A DNA stretch of 64,000 nucleotides from Arthrobacter sp. D5-1 (GTDB lineage Bacteria > Actinomycetota > Actinomycetes > Actinomycetales > Micrococcaceae): positions 1 through 64,000 of the forward strand of contig NZ_CP014572.1 of the NCBI RefSeq assembly GCF_017357425.1. Reading direction: 5' to 3'. A model generated the notes under the pieces. The model worked only from the letters and a program-made list of their open reading frames with translations. It had not been told where the DNA came from and ran no database searches. Made by a program: the position numbers and the translations under genes. Below are positions 52,118 through 60,643 of this stretch, in pieces. Position 1 is the first letter of the stretch. Each line of letters opens with the position of its first letter.

Positions 52118-53152
52118 TTGAAAGCAGCACTGATTACTGGTCAGTACGTATTGGAGATTCGGGACTTTTCCTTCCCAGAGTTGGCTGGACCAACTCAAGC
52201 TGTGGTGGAGATCCTTAAGACCGGGATTTGCGGGTCTGATGTGACAGCGTTTCGTGACGGGGAAGCGTATCCGCCCTTCCTCTCAGGACATGAGTGGGTG
52301 GGGCGCGTCATCTCGGTCGGTTCTGAGGTGACACATCTCAAGGTTGGTGATCGGGTGGTGGCAGGTACGCCAGCGGCGTGTGGCAATTGTCAGATGTGTC
52401 GCAGAGGTCATGGAGAGCGTTGCATCGAGCTAACAGCCCTGGCCTTCGGTACGCACCCCCACACCCCTCAGCACGGGGGCTATGCCGAACGGATCGAGGT
52501 TCCAGCTGAAATTCTCATTCCTATTCCAAGCGAAATAGGGGACGAAGCGGCAGCCATGATTGAGCCAGCCGCAGTGGCTCTTCACGCTATTCGCAGGCAC
52601 ACTCCTCGTATGGGGGATGTGGTTGTCGTTGTTGGAGCCGGGCCCGTAGGTCTCTTCGCCGTACAGATGCTTCGCCAATCAGGAGCCGCCCGTGTAATTG
52701 TCATTGAACCCCAGGCGCGCCGCCAGAAACTGGCATTATCTATGGGTGCGGATTCAGCACTCGCCCCGGGTCCGGAGGCACTGGAAGCAATCCAGGATGC
52801 CACGCACGGATTGGGTGCCGATATCGTCTACGACTGCGTGGGCAACGAGAAAGCACTGACTGCCGCAGTCGAATACTGCCGTTCTGGCGCAACGCTCGTG
52901 ATGATCGGGGCAACTTCTGGGGCAGTCAAGGTCTCACCGCTGGCTTGGCTGGGCAAGGAACTGACGATCGCGACCTCGCTGGCTCACCTAAACCACGAGT
53001 TCCCTTTGGTCATTGACCTGATGGCTCGGGGCCGACTTAATACAGAAGCCCTTGTCGACGAAACGATTGGGCTGGGTGATCTTGAGAAGGTTCTGACCCA
53101 ACTTGCAAGCGGATTGGATCGAGTAAAGGTGCTAGTTGACGCTCGCTCGTAG
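52118..53152 (+). CDS. Zinc-binding dehydrogenase, threonine / polyol dehydrogenase-like
   Basis: This is a 344-residue NAD-dependent medium-chain dehydrogenase resembling sorbitol, galactitol-phosphate and threonine dehydrogenases. Catalytic zinc ligands are C38 (GICGSD), H58 and E59 (SGHEWVG). The structural zinc is held by C88, C91, C94 and C102 in ACGNCQMCRRGHGERC. The Rossmann loop is VVVVGAGPVGLFAVQML. The TTG at 52118 has AGGAG five bases upstream, so I prefer it to a GTG six bases earlier. It is divergent from the TetR gene and is probably induced by the same ligand. The substrate is unknown. Confidence 0.84.
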   Translation: MKAALITGQYVLEIRDFSFPELAGPTQAVVEILKTGICGSDVTAFRDGEAYPPFLSGHEWVGRVISVGSEVTHLKVGDRVVAGTPAACGNCQMCRRGHGERCIELTALAFGTHPHTPQHGGYAERIEVPAEILIPIPSEIGDEAAAMIEPAAVALHAIRRHTPRMGDVVVVVGAGPVGLFAVQMLRQSGAARVIVIEPQARRQKLALSMGADSALAPGPEALEAIQDATHGLGADIVYDCVGNEKALTAAVEYCRSGATLVMIGATSGAVKVSPLAWLGKELTIATSLAHLNHEFPLVIDLMARGRLNTEALVDETIGLGDLEKVLTQLASGLDRVKVLVDARS

Positions 53153-53380
53153 TCGGGACGTACGTAGCAGATCCGGAAGCGTCGGGCGGTGGGACCTGCG
53201 ATGAGGGCCCGACGGATGAGGGCCCGTTCACCCGTGGGAGGCAGGAGCTTCGAGGCGTTCGCTGAGGAGCCGCTCCTGACCGCGCGCACTGCGGCCCCCT
53301 ATGTCGCAAGCATGCAGAAATCCGGGGGCCGGGGCATGCCTGAAGCACTACGTCGCCAAATGACTACGCGACGAATCGGT
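53153..53380. other. Degenerate stretch before the broken regulator
   Basis: About 230 bases without a gene. It may include further unrecognisable remnants of the regulator described next, which normally would be several hundred codons long. Confidence 0.35.
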
Positions 53381-53683
53381 CTACTCGACAGCACCGTCGA
53401 TGAGAGAACTCTTCGTAAGGTCTACCTGGCGCCCTTGGAGGATGCTATTGCAGAGGCCGGGGCAGGAGCGTGCTGACGTTGAGTGTCCCGGCCAGGTGCT
53501 GGAGGAGGGTGAGTTTGGTTCCCGCTTGCCGTTTCCGATCAGGCTCAGCTGGCTTGGCGCCGTGCCGACGGCGGCGCTGAGGTCATCGAGGGTCAGCCCG
53601 GCCTGCTTGCGCAGATGCCGGACGCGGCGGCCGAGGCTGATGACGTCCAAGCCAACGGACACCGCGGACGAGGCTTGCGGCAA
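53381..53683 (-). pseudogene. RamB-type XRE regulator, N-terminal remnant
   Basis: This is the start of an XRE-type helix-turn-helix regulator: SLGRRVRHLRKQAGLTLDDL then SAAVGTAPSQLSLIGNGKRE. In the next frame it continues TKLTLLQHLAGTLNV, the expected third helix, so there is a frameshift near 53510. The long acyl-sensing C-terminal part of RamB-like proteins is missing. Position fits: RamB-type regulators of glyoxylate genes are often found divergent from aceA, here at 53891. So the local regulator appears lost and aceA may be under other control. The name is by analogy. Confidence 0.58.
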
Positions 53684-53890
53684 AGCTTCTCTGGTCCAGC
53701 TTCCAGGACGTCATTTTTGAAGGATACGCGAAGAAATGAGTTTCTTTCCAAGGTTTTTATCTAGTAGGGCGATTGAAAGTGCTGAAAAGTAGTGATCACG
53801 GAAAGAAACACCGCACCGGATAAGCCGGCGGGAACTGCAAAGGCGCAGTTCCCGCCTACCGAATCCGGAGCTCAATCAAGGAGATCAACG
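53684..53890 (+). promoter_or_regulatory. aceA upstream region with leader hairpin
   Basis: A 207-base gap with the promoter for isocitrate lyase. A perfect 12-bp hairpin, GGCGGGAACTGC with its complement around AAAGGC, lies at 53827-53856, 34 bases before the ATG. AAGAAATGAGTTTCTT at 53731-53746 is a smaller inverted repeat that could bind a regulator. AAGGAG at 53878 is the ribosome site. Confidence 0.5.
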
Positions 53891-55207
53891 ATGACTGCAG
53901 CATTTGAGCCAAACAAGCAGACCGCAGAGCAGCAGGCTGCCGCACTGGAGCTCGAGTGGGCTGCGAACCCCCGCTGGGAAGGTGTGACCCGTGACTACTC
54001 AGCCTCCGACGTCGTCCGTCTCCGCGGCCGCGTCTCCGAAGAGCACACCCTGGCCCGCCGCGGTTCGGAGAAGCTGTGGAAGCAGCTGACCGAGGAGCAC
54101 AAGACCGGCGGCTACACCAACGCCCTGGGTGCCCTCACCGGCAACCAGGCAGTGCAGCAGGTCAAGGCCGGCCTCCGCGCCATCTACCTTTCCGGTTGGC
54201 AGGTGGCCGCCGATGCCAACAATTCCGGCCACACCTACCCGGACCAGTCCCTCTACCCGGCCAACTCCGTCCCCACAGTGGTCCGCCGTATCAACAACGC
54301 CCTGCTCCGGGCGGACCAGATCGAATTCTCCGAGGGCATCCAGACCGTTGAGGACTGGCTGGTCCCGATTGTTGCCGACGCCGAAGCCGGTTTCGGCGGC
54401 CCGCTGAACGCCTACGAGCTGATGAAATCCATGATCCAGGCCGGCGCCTCCGGCGTGCACTGGGAAGACCAGCTCGCCTCCGAGAAGAAGTGCGGCCACC
54501 TGGGCGGAAAGGTCCTGATCCCCACCCAGCAGCACGTGCGGACCCTGAACGCCGCCCGGCTCGCGGCCGACGTCGCCGGTACCCCGTCGGTGGTCATCGC
54601 CCGCACGGACGCCGAGGCAGCCACCCTGATCACCTCCGACGTCGACGAGCGCGACCAGGAATTCATCACCGGCGAGCGTACGGCCGAGGGCTTCTACAAG
54701 GTCCGCAACGGCATCGAACCCTGCATCGCCCGGGCCAAGGCCTACGCCCCTTACTCGGACCTGATCTGGATGGAAACGGGCACCCCGGACCTGGAGCTGG
54801 CCCGCAGGTTCGCCGAAGCGGTCAAGGCAGAGTTTCCGGACCAGATGCTTTCCTACAACTGCTCGCCGTCGTTCAACTGGCGCAAGCACCTGGACGACGT
54901 CACTATCGCCAAGTTCCAGCGTGAACTCGGCGCCATGGGCTTCACATTCCAGTTCATCACCCTCGCCGGGTTCCACGCCCTGAACTACTCGATGTTCGAT
55001 CTCGCGCACGGCTACGCCCGTGAAGGCATGAGCGCCTACGTCGAACTGCAGGAAAAGGAATTCGCCTCCGAATCCCGCGGCTACACCGCAACCAAGCACC
55101 AGCGCGAAGTCGGCACCGGCTACTTCGATGACATCGCCACCGCGCTCAACCCGAACGCATCCACCCTCGCCCTGGTCGGATCGACCGAAGAGGGCCAGTT
55201 CCACTAA
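53891..55207 (+). CDS. aceA: Isocitrate lyase
   Basis: This cleaves isocitrate to glyoxylate and succinate, the first step of the glyoxylate shunt used for growth on acetate and fatty acids. The protein has 438 residues, the short bacterial class. The signature K-K-C-G-H is seen with catalytic C201 in [14 protein letters not shown]. Other family blocks are [32 protein letters not shown] and [14 protein letters not shown]. The ATG follows AAGGAGATCAACG. Malate synthase follows after 94 bases. The very high GC and codon bias look like core chromosomal DNA. Confidence 0.96.
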   Translation: MTAAFEPNKQTAEQQAAALELEWAANPRWEGVTRDYSASDVVRLRGRVSEEHTLARRGSEKLWKQLTEEHKTGGYTNALGALTGNQAVQQVKAGLRAIYLSGWQVAADANNSGHTYPDQSLYPANSVPTVVRRINNALLRADQIEFSEGIQTVEDWLVPIVADAEAGFGGPLNAYELMKSMIQAGASGVHWEDQLASEKKCGHLGGKVLIPTQQHVRTLNAARLAADVAGTPSVVIARTDAEAATLITSDVDERDQEFITGERTAEGFYKVRNGIEPCIARAKAYAPYSDLIWMETGTPDLELARRFAEAVKAEFPDQMLSYNCSPSFNWRKHLDDVTIAKFQRELGAMGFTFQFITLAGFHALNYSMFDLAHGYAREGMSAYVELQEKEFASESRGYTATKHQREVGTGYFDDIATALNPNASTLALVGSTEEGQFH

Positions 55208-55224
55208 CTTCTTCCCCCACGTAA

Positions 55225-55272
55225 GTAGCAGTAAGTGTCGTTTTGAAGGCTCAAAACGGCACTTACTGCTAC
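55225..55272 (+). repeat. Long hairpin between aceA and aceB
   Basis: A 22-bp stem (GTAGCAGTAAGTG, one mismatch, CGTTTTGA) with a 4-base loop AGGC. It lies 17 bases after the aceA stop and 30 before the aceB start. It may reduce read-through or protect the aceA transcript end, or be a dispersed extragenic palindrome. Confidence 0.7.
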
Positions 55273-55301
55273 CCAGTTGGGCCCTGCTCCAGGAGACAGA
55301 A

Positions 55302-56954
55302 ATGAACAGCTTCACTGACAGCTTCACCATCAATGGCATCACCATGACTGCGCAGCCTATTTGCCGGCAGGGTGAGGTGCTCACCCCGGATGCCTTGGCC
55401 TTCATTGCCAAGCTGCACCGGGCTACTGCTGAGCGGCGGCAGGAGCTGCTGCAGGCACGGCGGACCCGGCGGGCTGAGATCGCCTCCGGTCAGGATCCCC
55501 GCTTCCTCCGCGAGACCGAGCACATCCGCAACGATCCTTCCTGGCGGGTCGCTCCCCCGGCCCCGGGCCTGGAGGACCGCCGCGTGGAAATCACCGGACC
55601 GGTGGACCAGAAGATGACCATCAACGCCCTGAACTCCGGTGCCAAGGTGTGGCTCGCGGACATGGAGGACTCCTCCACCCCCACGTGGCGGAACGTCATC
55701 AAGGGCCAGCTGAACCTCACCGACGCACTGGAACGGCGCATCGACTTCACCTCCCCCGAGGGCAAGGAGTACAAGCTCCGTCCGGCCGGTGACCTGCCCA
55801 CCATCGTGGTCCGCCCCCGCGGCTGGCACCTGCCCGAGAAGCACATGCTGATCGACGGCGAACCCATTGCCGGCGGCATCGTGGACTTCGGCCTGTTCTT
55901 CTTCCACAACGCACGCCGCCTCCTGGCCCAGGGCAAAGGCCCGTACTTCTACCTGCCGAAGATCGAGAACCACCTCGAAGCCCGGCTCTGGAACGACATC
56001 TTCATCCTCGCCCAGGACCTGCTCGGCATCCCGCAAGGCACCATCCGCGCCACTGTACTGATCGAAACCATCACCGCAGCCTTCGAAATGGAGGAGATCC
56101 TCTACGAACTGCGGGACCATGCAGCGGGCCTGAATGCCGGCCGCTGGGACTACATCTTCTCCCTGATCAAGAACTTCCGCACCCGTGGCCCCCGCTTCGT
56201 CCTGCCGGACCGCAGCCAGGTGACCATGACCCAGCCCTTCATGCGCGCCTACACCGAACAGCTGGTCCGGGCCTGCCACAAGCGCGGCGCCATGGCCATC
56301 GGCGGCATGGCAGCAGCTGTTCCCAACCGCAAGGATGAGGCCGCCAACGCCAACGCACTGGAAAAGGTCCGTGCGGACAAGACCCGCGAAGCCAATGACG
56401 GCTTCGACGGCTCCTGGGTGGCCCACCCGGACCTGGTGCCGGTCTGCCGCGAGGTGTTCGACTCCATCCTCGGTGACAAGCCCAACCAGCTGCACCGCAC
56501 CCGGGAGGACGTGGTCCCGGATGACCGCGCCCTGATCAACGTGGCCGCCACCACCGGAACCATCACCGAACAGGGCATCCGGAACAACATCGAAGTGGGC
56601 ATCCGCTACATCGAGTCCTGGCTGCGCGGAAACGGCGCCGTAGCCATCCACAACCTCATGGAAGACGCCGCCACCGCCGAAATCTCCCGCTCCCAGCTGT
56701 GGCAGTGGATCTACGCCCGTGCCATCACCGACCACGGCGAAGTCATCACCCACGAGTGGATCGAGGAGCTCCTGGATCAGGAATTCGCCAGGCTCGAACG
56801 CTTCGACGGCGACCGCTTCGAGGACGCCCGCGACATCTTCGAAGAAGTCACCCTCGCCCGCGACTTCCCGTCCTTCCTCACCCTCCCCGCCTACGCCCGC
56901 TACCTCACCGAAGCCAAGGTAAGGGCAACCGCCGAGGAACTTGCCGCCCTATAA
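55302..56954 (+). CDS. aceB: Malate synthase (isoform A type)
   Basis: This condenses glyoxylate with acetyl-CoA to malate, completing the glyoxylate shunt. The protein has 550 residues, the length of malate synthase A. Family blocks: [71 protein letters not shown] (catalytic Glu region), and [18 protein letters not shown] with [14 protein letters not shown]. The ATG has AGGAG upstream. It follows aceA in the same direction with a hairpin between them. Confidence 0.96.
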   Translation: MNSFTDSFTINGITMTAQPICRQGEVLTPDALAFIAKLHRATAERRQELLQARRTRRAEIASGQDPRFLRETEHIRNDPSWRVAPPAPGLEDRRVEITGPVDQKMTINALNSGAKVWLADMEDSSTPTWRNVIKGQLNLTDALERRIDFTSPEGKEYKLRPAGDLPTIVVRPRGWHLPEKHMLIDGEPIAGGIVDFGLFFFHNARRLLAQGKGPYFYLPKIENHLEARLWNDIFILAQDLLGIPQGTIRATVLIETITAAFEMEEILYELRDHAAGLNAGRWDYIFSLIKNFRTRGPRFVLPDRSQVTMTQPFMRAYTEQLVRACHKRGAMAIGGMAAAVPNRKDEAANANALEKVRADKTREANDGFDGSWVAHPDLVPVCREVFDSILGDKPNQLHRTREDVVPDDRALINVAATTGTITEQGIRNNIEVGIRYIESWLRGNGAVAIHNLMEDAATAEISRSQLWQWIYARAITDHGEVITHEWIEELLDQEFARLERFDGDRFEDARDIFEEVTLARDFPSFLTLPAYARYLTEAKVRATAEELAAL

Positions 56955-56975
56955 CCGAGCTGCAAACCCACAGAC

Positions 56976-57047
56976 TTCCGTCCGCCGGGCCGGCACCCCT
57001 CCGCAACAGGCACCTCCGAAATCCGGAGGGCCGGCCCGGCGACGGAA
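56976..57047 (+). terminator. Complex hairpin terminator after aceB
   Basis: An outer stem of about 18 bp (TTCCGTCCGCCGGGCCGGC pairing with 57030-57047) encloses a smaller CCTCCG/CGGAGG hairpin. It starts 22 bases after the aceB stop. Confidence 0.68.
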
Positions 57048-57143
57048 CCAGCTGCAGTCCAGGAACAAGAATCGGTTGGCTTTCACCATATACATCTGCG
57101 AAAAGCCCTCCTCCCTTCAACACTAAAAGAAGTGGTACATAAC

Positions 57144-57356
57144 ATGACTGCGGAATATATCGAGAGCATGAGCTTGAAAGTTTGGGATGGTGAAGGCTTG
57201 GATGACGCACTTGAGAGTGCTGTCCGGGAATTAGTTGTCCGCAACGCTGTTCAGCGTAGTCGTGTCACAATTACGCGCAGCGGCCCCCATATTTATACGG
57301 TTACGCTAAACCGCGATGGTTCTCGGACGTCTCCACCGCAAGAGGTTCCCTGCTGA
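57144..57356 (+). CDS. Small protein, paralogue of 49788
   Basis: This 70-residue protein has an alpha/beta look: SMSLKVWDGEGLDDALESAV then RSRVTITRSGPHIYTVTLNR. It shares its pattern with the C-terminal part of the small protein at 49788. The ATG at 57144 is the likely start; a GTG at 57132 is possible. Its role is unknown. It stands alone between aceB and the GNAT-AAA gene. Confidence 0.55.
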   Translation: MTAEYIESMSLKVWDGEGLDDALESAVRELVVRNAVQRSRVTITRSGPHIYTVTLNRDGSRTSPPQEVPC

Positions 57357-57433
57357 GCACATGAATTGTTGACGTTGGCTTCCCCGGCCCCCGCCGGGCA
57401 GAACCTCAAATGCTGGCAGTAAGGAATAATGAC

Positions 57434-58747
57434 ATGACCAACTGGCGGATCAGGGACTTTCACTCCTCGGACCTGGACGGGATCCTGCACCTCTGGGAGA
57501 CCCTGAAGGCAAGCAACGTGGAACCCGTCTACGCCCTTTCCGAGGTCCTCGCATCCTGCGAGAAGGACCATGCCGTCGTCGCTGTGCAGGGCGACCAGGT
57601 GGTGGGTGCCGCCGTCGGACGCGCCGCCCACGACCAGGGCTGGATCGTTTTCCTGGCCACCCTGCCTGAGTACCGCGGCCGGGGGATCGGCACCTCGCTG
57701 CTGGCCGCCGTCGAAAACCGGATGGCGCCGCACGGGCTCAACAAGCTCTCTGCACTCATGCCCGAATCGGAAACCCGGGTGGAGGCGTTCCTGGGCCGCG
57801 GCTTCGCGCTGAAGAAGAACCTGCGCTACTTCGAGCGGACCATCCCCGTCCAGCGGCAGGAACTCGGCGCGCTGGGCCAGCTCGGCGGCCGCGTCCTGGC
57901 CCGCGACCTCTGGGAAAACGTGGCCGGCATGCGTAAGGAGAAGGAACTCCTGGAACGCCGCCTGGTACTCCCCCTAGCCGAGGCCGACCTCGCCGACGAA
58001 TTCGGCGTCGTCCCGCCCCGCGCCGTGGTCCTCTTCGGTCCACCCGGGACCGGAAAAACCACCTTCGCCAAGGCCATCGCCTCCCGCCTGGAGTGGCCCT
58101 TTGTGGAGGTGTTCCCCTCCCGCCTCGCCGCGGACCCGCAGGGCCTGGCCGGCGCGCTCCGCGAGACGTTCCTGGAAATCGCCGAACTGGAGCACGCCGT
58201 GGTGTTTATCGACGAGGTGGAGGAGATCGCCGCGCAGCGCTCCGGGGAGCCGCCGTCGCCGTTGCAGGGCGTTACCAACGAGCTGCTGAAGATCATCCCG
58301 GCGTTCCGTGAACAGCCGGGCCGGCTGCTGGTGTGCGCCACCAACTTCATCCGCGCCCTGGACACCGCCTTCCTGCGCCACGGCCGGTTCGACTACGTCA
58401 TTCCCATCGGCCTCCCGGACCGGCAGGCCCGCGAAGCGATGTGGCAACGGTTCATCCCCGCTCCCGTGGTGGACGCCGTCGACGTGGAACTGCTGGTGGA
58501 GCGCACCCCGGGCTTCTCCCCCGCCGACATCGAGTACGCCGCCCGCAGCGCCTCCCAGCGTGCCCTGGAAAAGGCAGTGTACGACGACGGCGGGCTGGCT
58601 TCCGACGGCAGACTTTCCGTTCAGGCGGTGCGAAAGGGCCCCTCCACACAGGACTACCTCGACGCCATTGGTGACACCCGCACCACCGTTAGCGCGGAAG
58701 TCCACAAGGACTTCCTGGAAGACATCGACGTCCTCGGCCGCGTCTAA
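57434..58747 (+). CDS. GNAT acetyltransferase fused to an AAA+ ATPase
   Basis: A single 437-residue chain joins two domains. Residues 1-140 are a GNAT acetyltransferase (IRDFHSSDLDGILHLWETLK, acetyl-CoA loop RGRGIG at 81-86, RVEAFLGRGFALKKNL). Residues 175-400 are an AAA+ module of the FtsH/Cdc48 clade, with Walker A GPPGTGKT at 202-209, Walker B VVFIDEVE at 256-263, sensor N304 in CATNFIRALD and arginine fingers near 315-318. A short C-terminal helix ends the protein. Such fusions suggest ATP-driven handling of an acetylated protein target; no substrate is evident. The ATG follows AAGGAATAATGAC. Its proximity to aceA and aceB suggests a link to acetyl-CoA metabolism. Confidence 0.85.
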   Translation: MTNWRIRDFHSSDLDGILHLWETLKASNVEPVYALSEVLASCEKDHAVVAVQGDQVVGAAVGRAAHDQGWIVFLATLPEYRGRGIGTSLLAAVENRMAPHGLNKLSALMPESETRVEAFLGRGFALKKNLRYFERTIPVQRQELGALGQLGGRVLARDLWENVAGMRKEKELLERRLVLPLAEADLADEFGVVPPRAVVLFGPPGTGKTTFAKAIASRLEWPFVEVFPSRLAADPQGLAGALRETFLEIAELEHAVVFIDEVEEIAAQRSGEPPSPLQGVTNELLKIIPAFREQPGRLLVCATNFIRALDTAFLRHGRFDYVIPIGLPDRQAREAMWQRFIPAPVVDAVDVELLVERTPGFSPADIEYAARSASQRALEKAVYDDGGLASDGRLSVQAVRKGPSTQDYLDAIGDTRTTVSAEVHKDFLEDIDVLGRV

Positions 58748-59269
58748 GCGCTGCCGCATGAAGCACGGAGCGCCTCACTGCAAATGATCTTTCTGCTGGG
58801 TAGGGCTTACTGCTCCGCCTCGGGGACGGCCTTATACGTGCGGGAGGCGGTCCGAGCCCGGTTTAGTTCTGGGTCCACTGAGCGCAAGGCGCGGCCGCTA
58901 ACAGCCGGGGACCATTCCTACGGGTTATCACGCGTACGGCTGCTGTGGGAGTTTACGCAACGGTTGCCGACTTCCAGCCGTGGAGAACCGTGTTGGTCCT
59001 AACTGTGGACGGAACAGGGTTACCGGGCGCAACGTGTGCTCCGCCCCGGCGCCAGGTTGGCGGATATCCGTTATCAGCTTCTCGAATCAGACGGGGAACT
59101 GCCTCGGAATCGTTCAGTTACCTCTTCAAAATTTGGGCTGAGTTTGGACGGGCTGGGCGGTGACGTCATGCGAGTAGCAGCCAACTCAGCTGCATGGGGC
59201 CCTGCACCTGTTCGCGTCATTCAAACCCACGCCGGTCCACTGTCGGTCTACTCGATGCCAACTGGGCAA
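58748..59269. other. Gap with degraded sequence
   Basis: About 520 bases with no intact gene. Open frames here are short and lack ribosome sites. It may be decayed sequence of the peptidase gene whose end follows, but I could not recognise any of its motifs. Confidence 0.35.
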
Positions 59270-59505
59270 GGTCCACGGCGATCTGCTCAATGCCCAAAGG
59301 TCCGGCGCAGGAAATACTGGACAGGATGGAATTTCTGCCGTGGGGGCAGGTGGATCCGGTTTTCACTGCCACCGTCGAGGCGGTGGAGGAGGCGGTGCTC
59401 AACTCGTTGGTCAACAACCGGGACATGATCGGCCGCGAAGGCCACTTCAGTCCTGCACTGCCCCACGACGAGGTGCGCGAACTGCTCCGCTCACATGGCT
59501 TCTGA
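59270..59505 (+). pseudogene. DmpA / P1-type aminopeptidase, C-terminal remnant
   Basis: The last 75 or so codons of a family S58 peptidase (L-aminopeptidase / D-esterase DmpA). The tail FTATVEAVEEAVLNSLVNNR then DMIGREGHFSPALPHDEVRE and LLRSHGF is the normal C-terminus of that family. The N-terminal self-processing region (asparagine-glycine-serine site) is absent upstream. The remnant ends at a proper stop, 84 bases before a convergent LysR gene. Confidence 0.6.
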
Positions 59506-59588
59506 CCTCTCGACTCTGTCGCGACGGTGATAGAGCCGGGCAGCGCAGCTGGACGTGGCTTCGACCGGGAATCGCATCTATTTGCATG

Positions 59589-60497
59589 TCAATTCTCAAC
59601 CTCGGTGTTTAGGTCCGAGGGCGACGAGGTGCCCCACGGAGGCGTGCTGGAAAGCCAACGCCTGAAGCCCAGGGCTAGGGTGCGCAGCTCCGCCGCGGCA
59701 TAATGTTGAGGATCCCAGGATGCGTACAATTTGGTGCGTAAAGGGCGTCCCGCGGCATATGCGGGCAAGCCCCGCAACCCGAAAGATTCCTTCTCTGTTG
59801 CCAAGGCGAAACCATGGTTGTTCGCAGCCAGCGCCTGACCCACGAAGCCCATGGCGACATTGCGGATTCTAAACGGGGGTGTGATGCCGGCGGCAGCCTC
59901 GTCGAAGACCACATGAACGCCCGTGACGGGAACGAGGATCAGGTCATCTGTCAAACGTTCGAGGTCACCGATTGTTGCGTTCCCGTAGCGGTCTTCCATA
60001 GCTTGAGGGGATCCATAAACGTTGACGGGGAGGCTGCCCACGACGACATGACGTCGATGGGGCGGGGGTAGGAGTGTGCTGATAGCCAGGTCGGCTTCCC
60101 GTTCTAATGTGGCATCGACGTCGGGCGCAGGCACCATAGTGAGATCGACGATTGGCGGGTCCACGTCCACCATGAATGGCGCCAGCAAAACGTAGGCGGT
60201 GGTAGGAGGACATGCGACACGGAATGCAGGTTTGGCGGAGAACCGGGCCCGTAGAGTCCCTTCGGCCCGTTCAAAGCGGGTTAGGACATCCCCGCCAAGT
60301 TCGTAGAGGGCCTCCCCTGCTGCTGTCATCGCCATTCCACTTGGGGTCCGGTGGAATAACTTCATGGCCAGTTCAGCTTCCATCCGGCTTATCTGCTTGG
60401 ACACCGCAGGCTGGGTTACTGACATGTGCTGAGCGGCTGCACTAACCGAGCCCAGCCGGGCCACGGTGCGGAAATACTCCAAAGCTCGTCTGTCCAT
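59589..60497 (-). CDS. LysR family transcriptional regulator
   Basis: This 302-residue activator or repressor controls adjacent genes. The N-terminal winged helix-turn-helix is textbook: MDRRALEYFRTVARLGSVSA then AAQHMSVTQPAVSKQISRME. A substrate-binding domain follows (AFRVACPPTTAYVLLAPFMV, TIGDLERLTDDLILVPVTGV). It is divergent from an MHS transporter with a 146-base gap, the usual arrangement for a LysR regulator and its target. An intact start ATG is at 60497. Confidence 0.88.
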   Translation of the reverse strand: MDRRALEYFRTVARLGSVSAAAQHMSVTQPAVSKQISRMEAELAMKLFHRTPSGMAMTAAGEALYELGGDVLTRFERAEGTLRARFSAKPAFRVACPPTTAYVLLAPFMVDVDPPIVDLTMVPAPDVDATLEREADLAISTLLPPPHRRHVVVGSLPVNVYGSPQAMEDRYGNATIGDLERLTDDLILVPVTGVHVVFDEAAAGITPPFRIRNVAMGFVGQALAANNHGFALATEKESFGLRGLPAYAAGRPLRTKLYASWDPQHYAAAELRTLALGFRRWLSSTPPWGTSSPSDLNTEVEN

Positions 60498-60643
60498 ATT
60501 CCTAAATGTTATACACAGGGCCTGAAAAAGTCATTAGACAGCATGACCTCAAGCTGAGAAAGTCGTAGTCGGGTCAGCAGTGCCGCTGATCACATCCCAA
60601 CTTTCAGTGATACCGCGCTGATCTAATCCACTAGGGATCTCCA
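60498..60643 (+). promoter_or_regulatory. Divergent LysR / transporter promoter region
   Basis: A 146-base gap between divergent genes, where LysR regulators normally bind. TAGGGATCTCCA precedes the transporter ATG. I did not identify a clear T-N11-A operator. Confidence 0.4.

Noticed and set aside
53999..55411. 470-codon open frame antisense to aceA
   Set aside because: It is a GC-skew shadow of a strongly conserved gene, with low-complexity Gly/Val/Arg/Asp content and no ribosome site.
55269..56753. 494-codon open frame antisense to aceB
   Set aside because: Same reason: it mirrors malate synthase and its composition is not protein-like.
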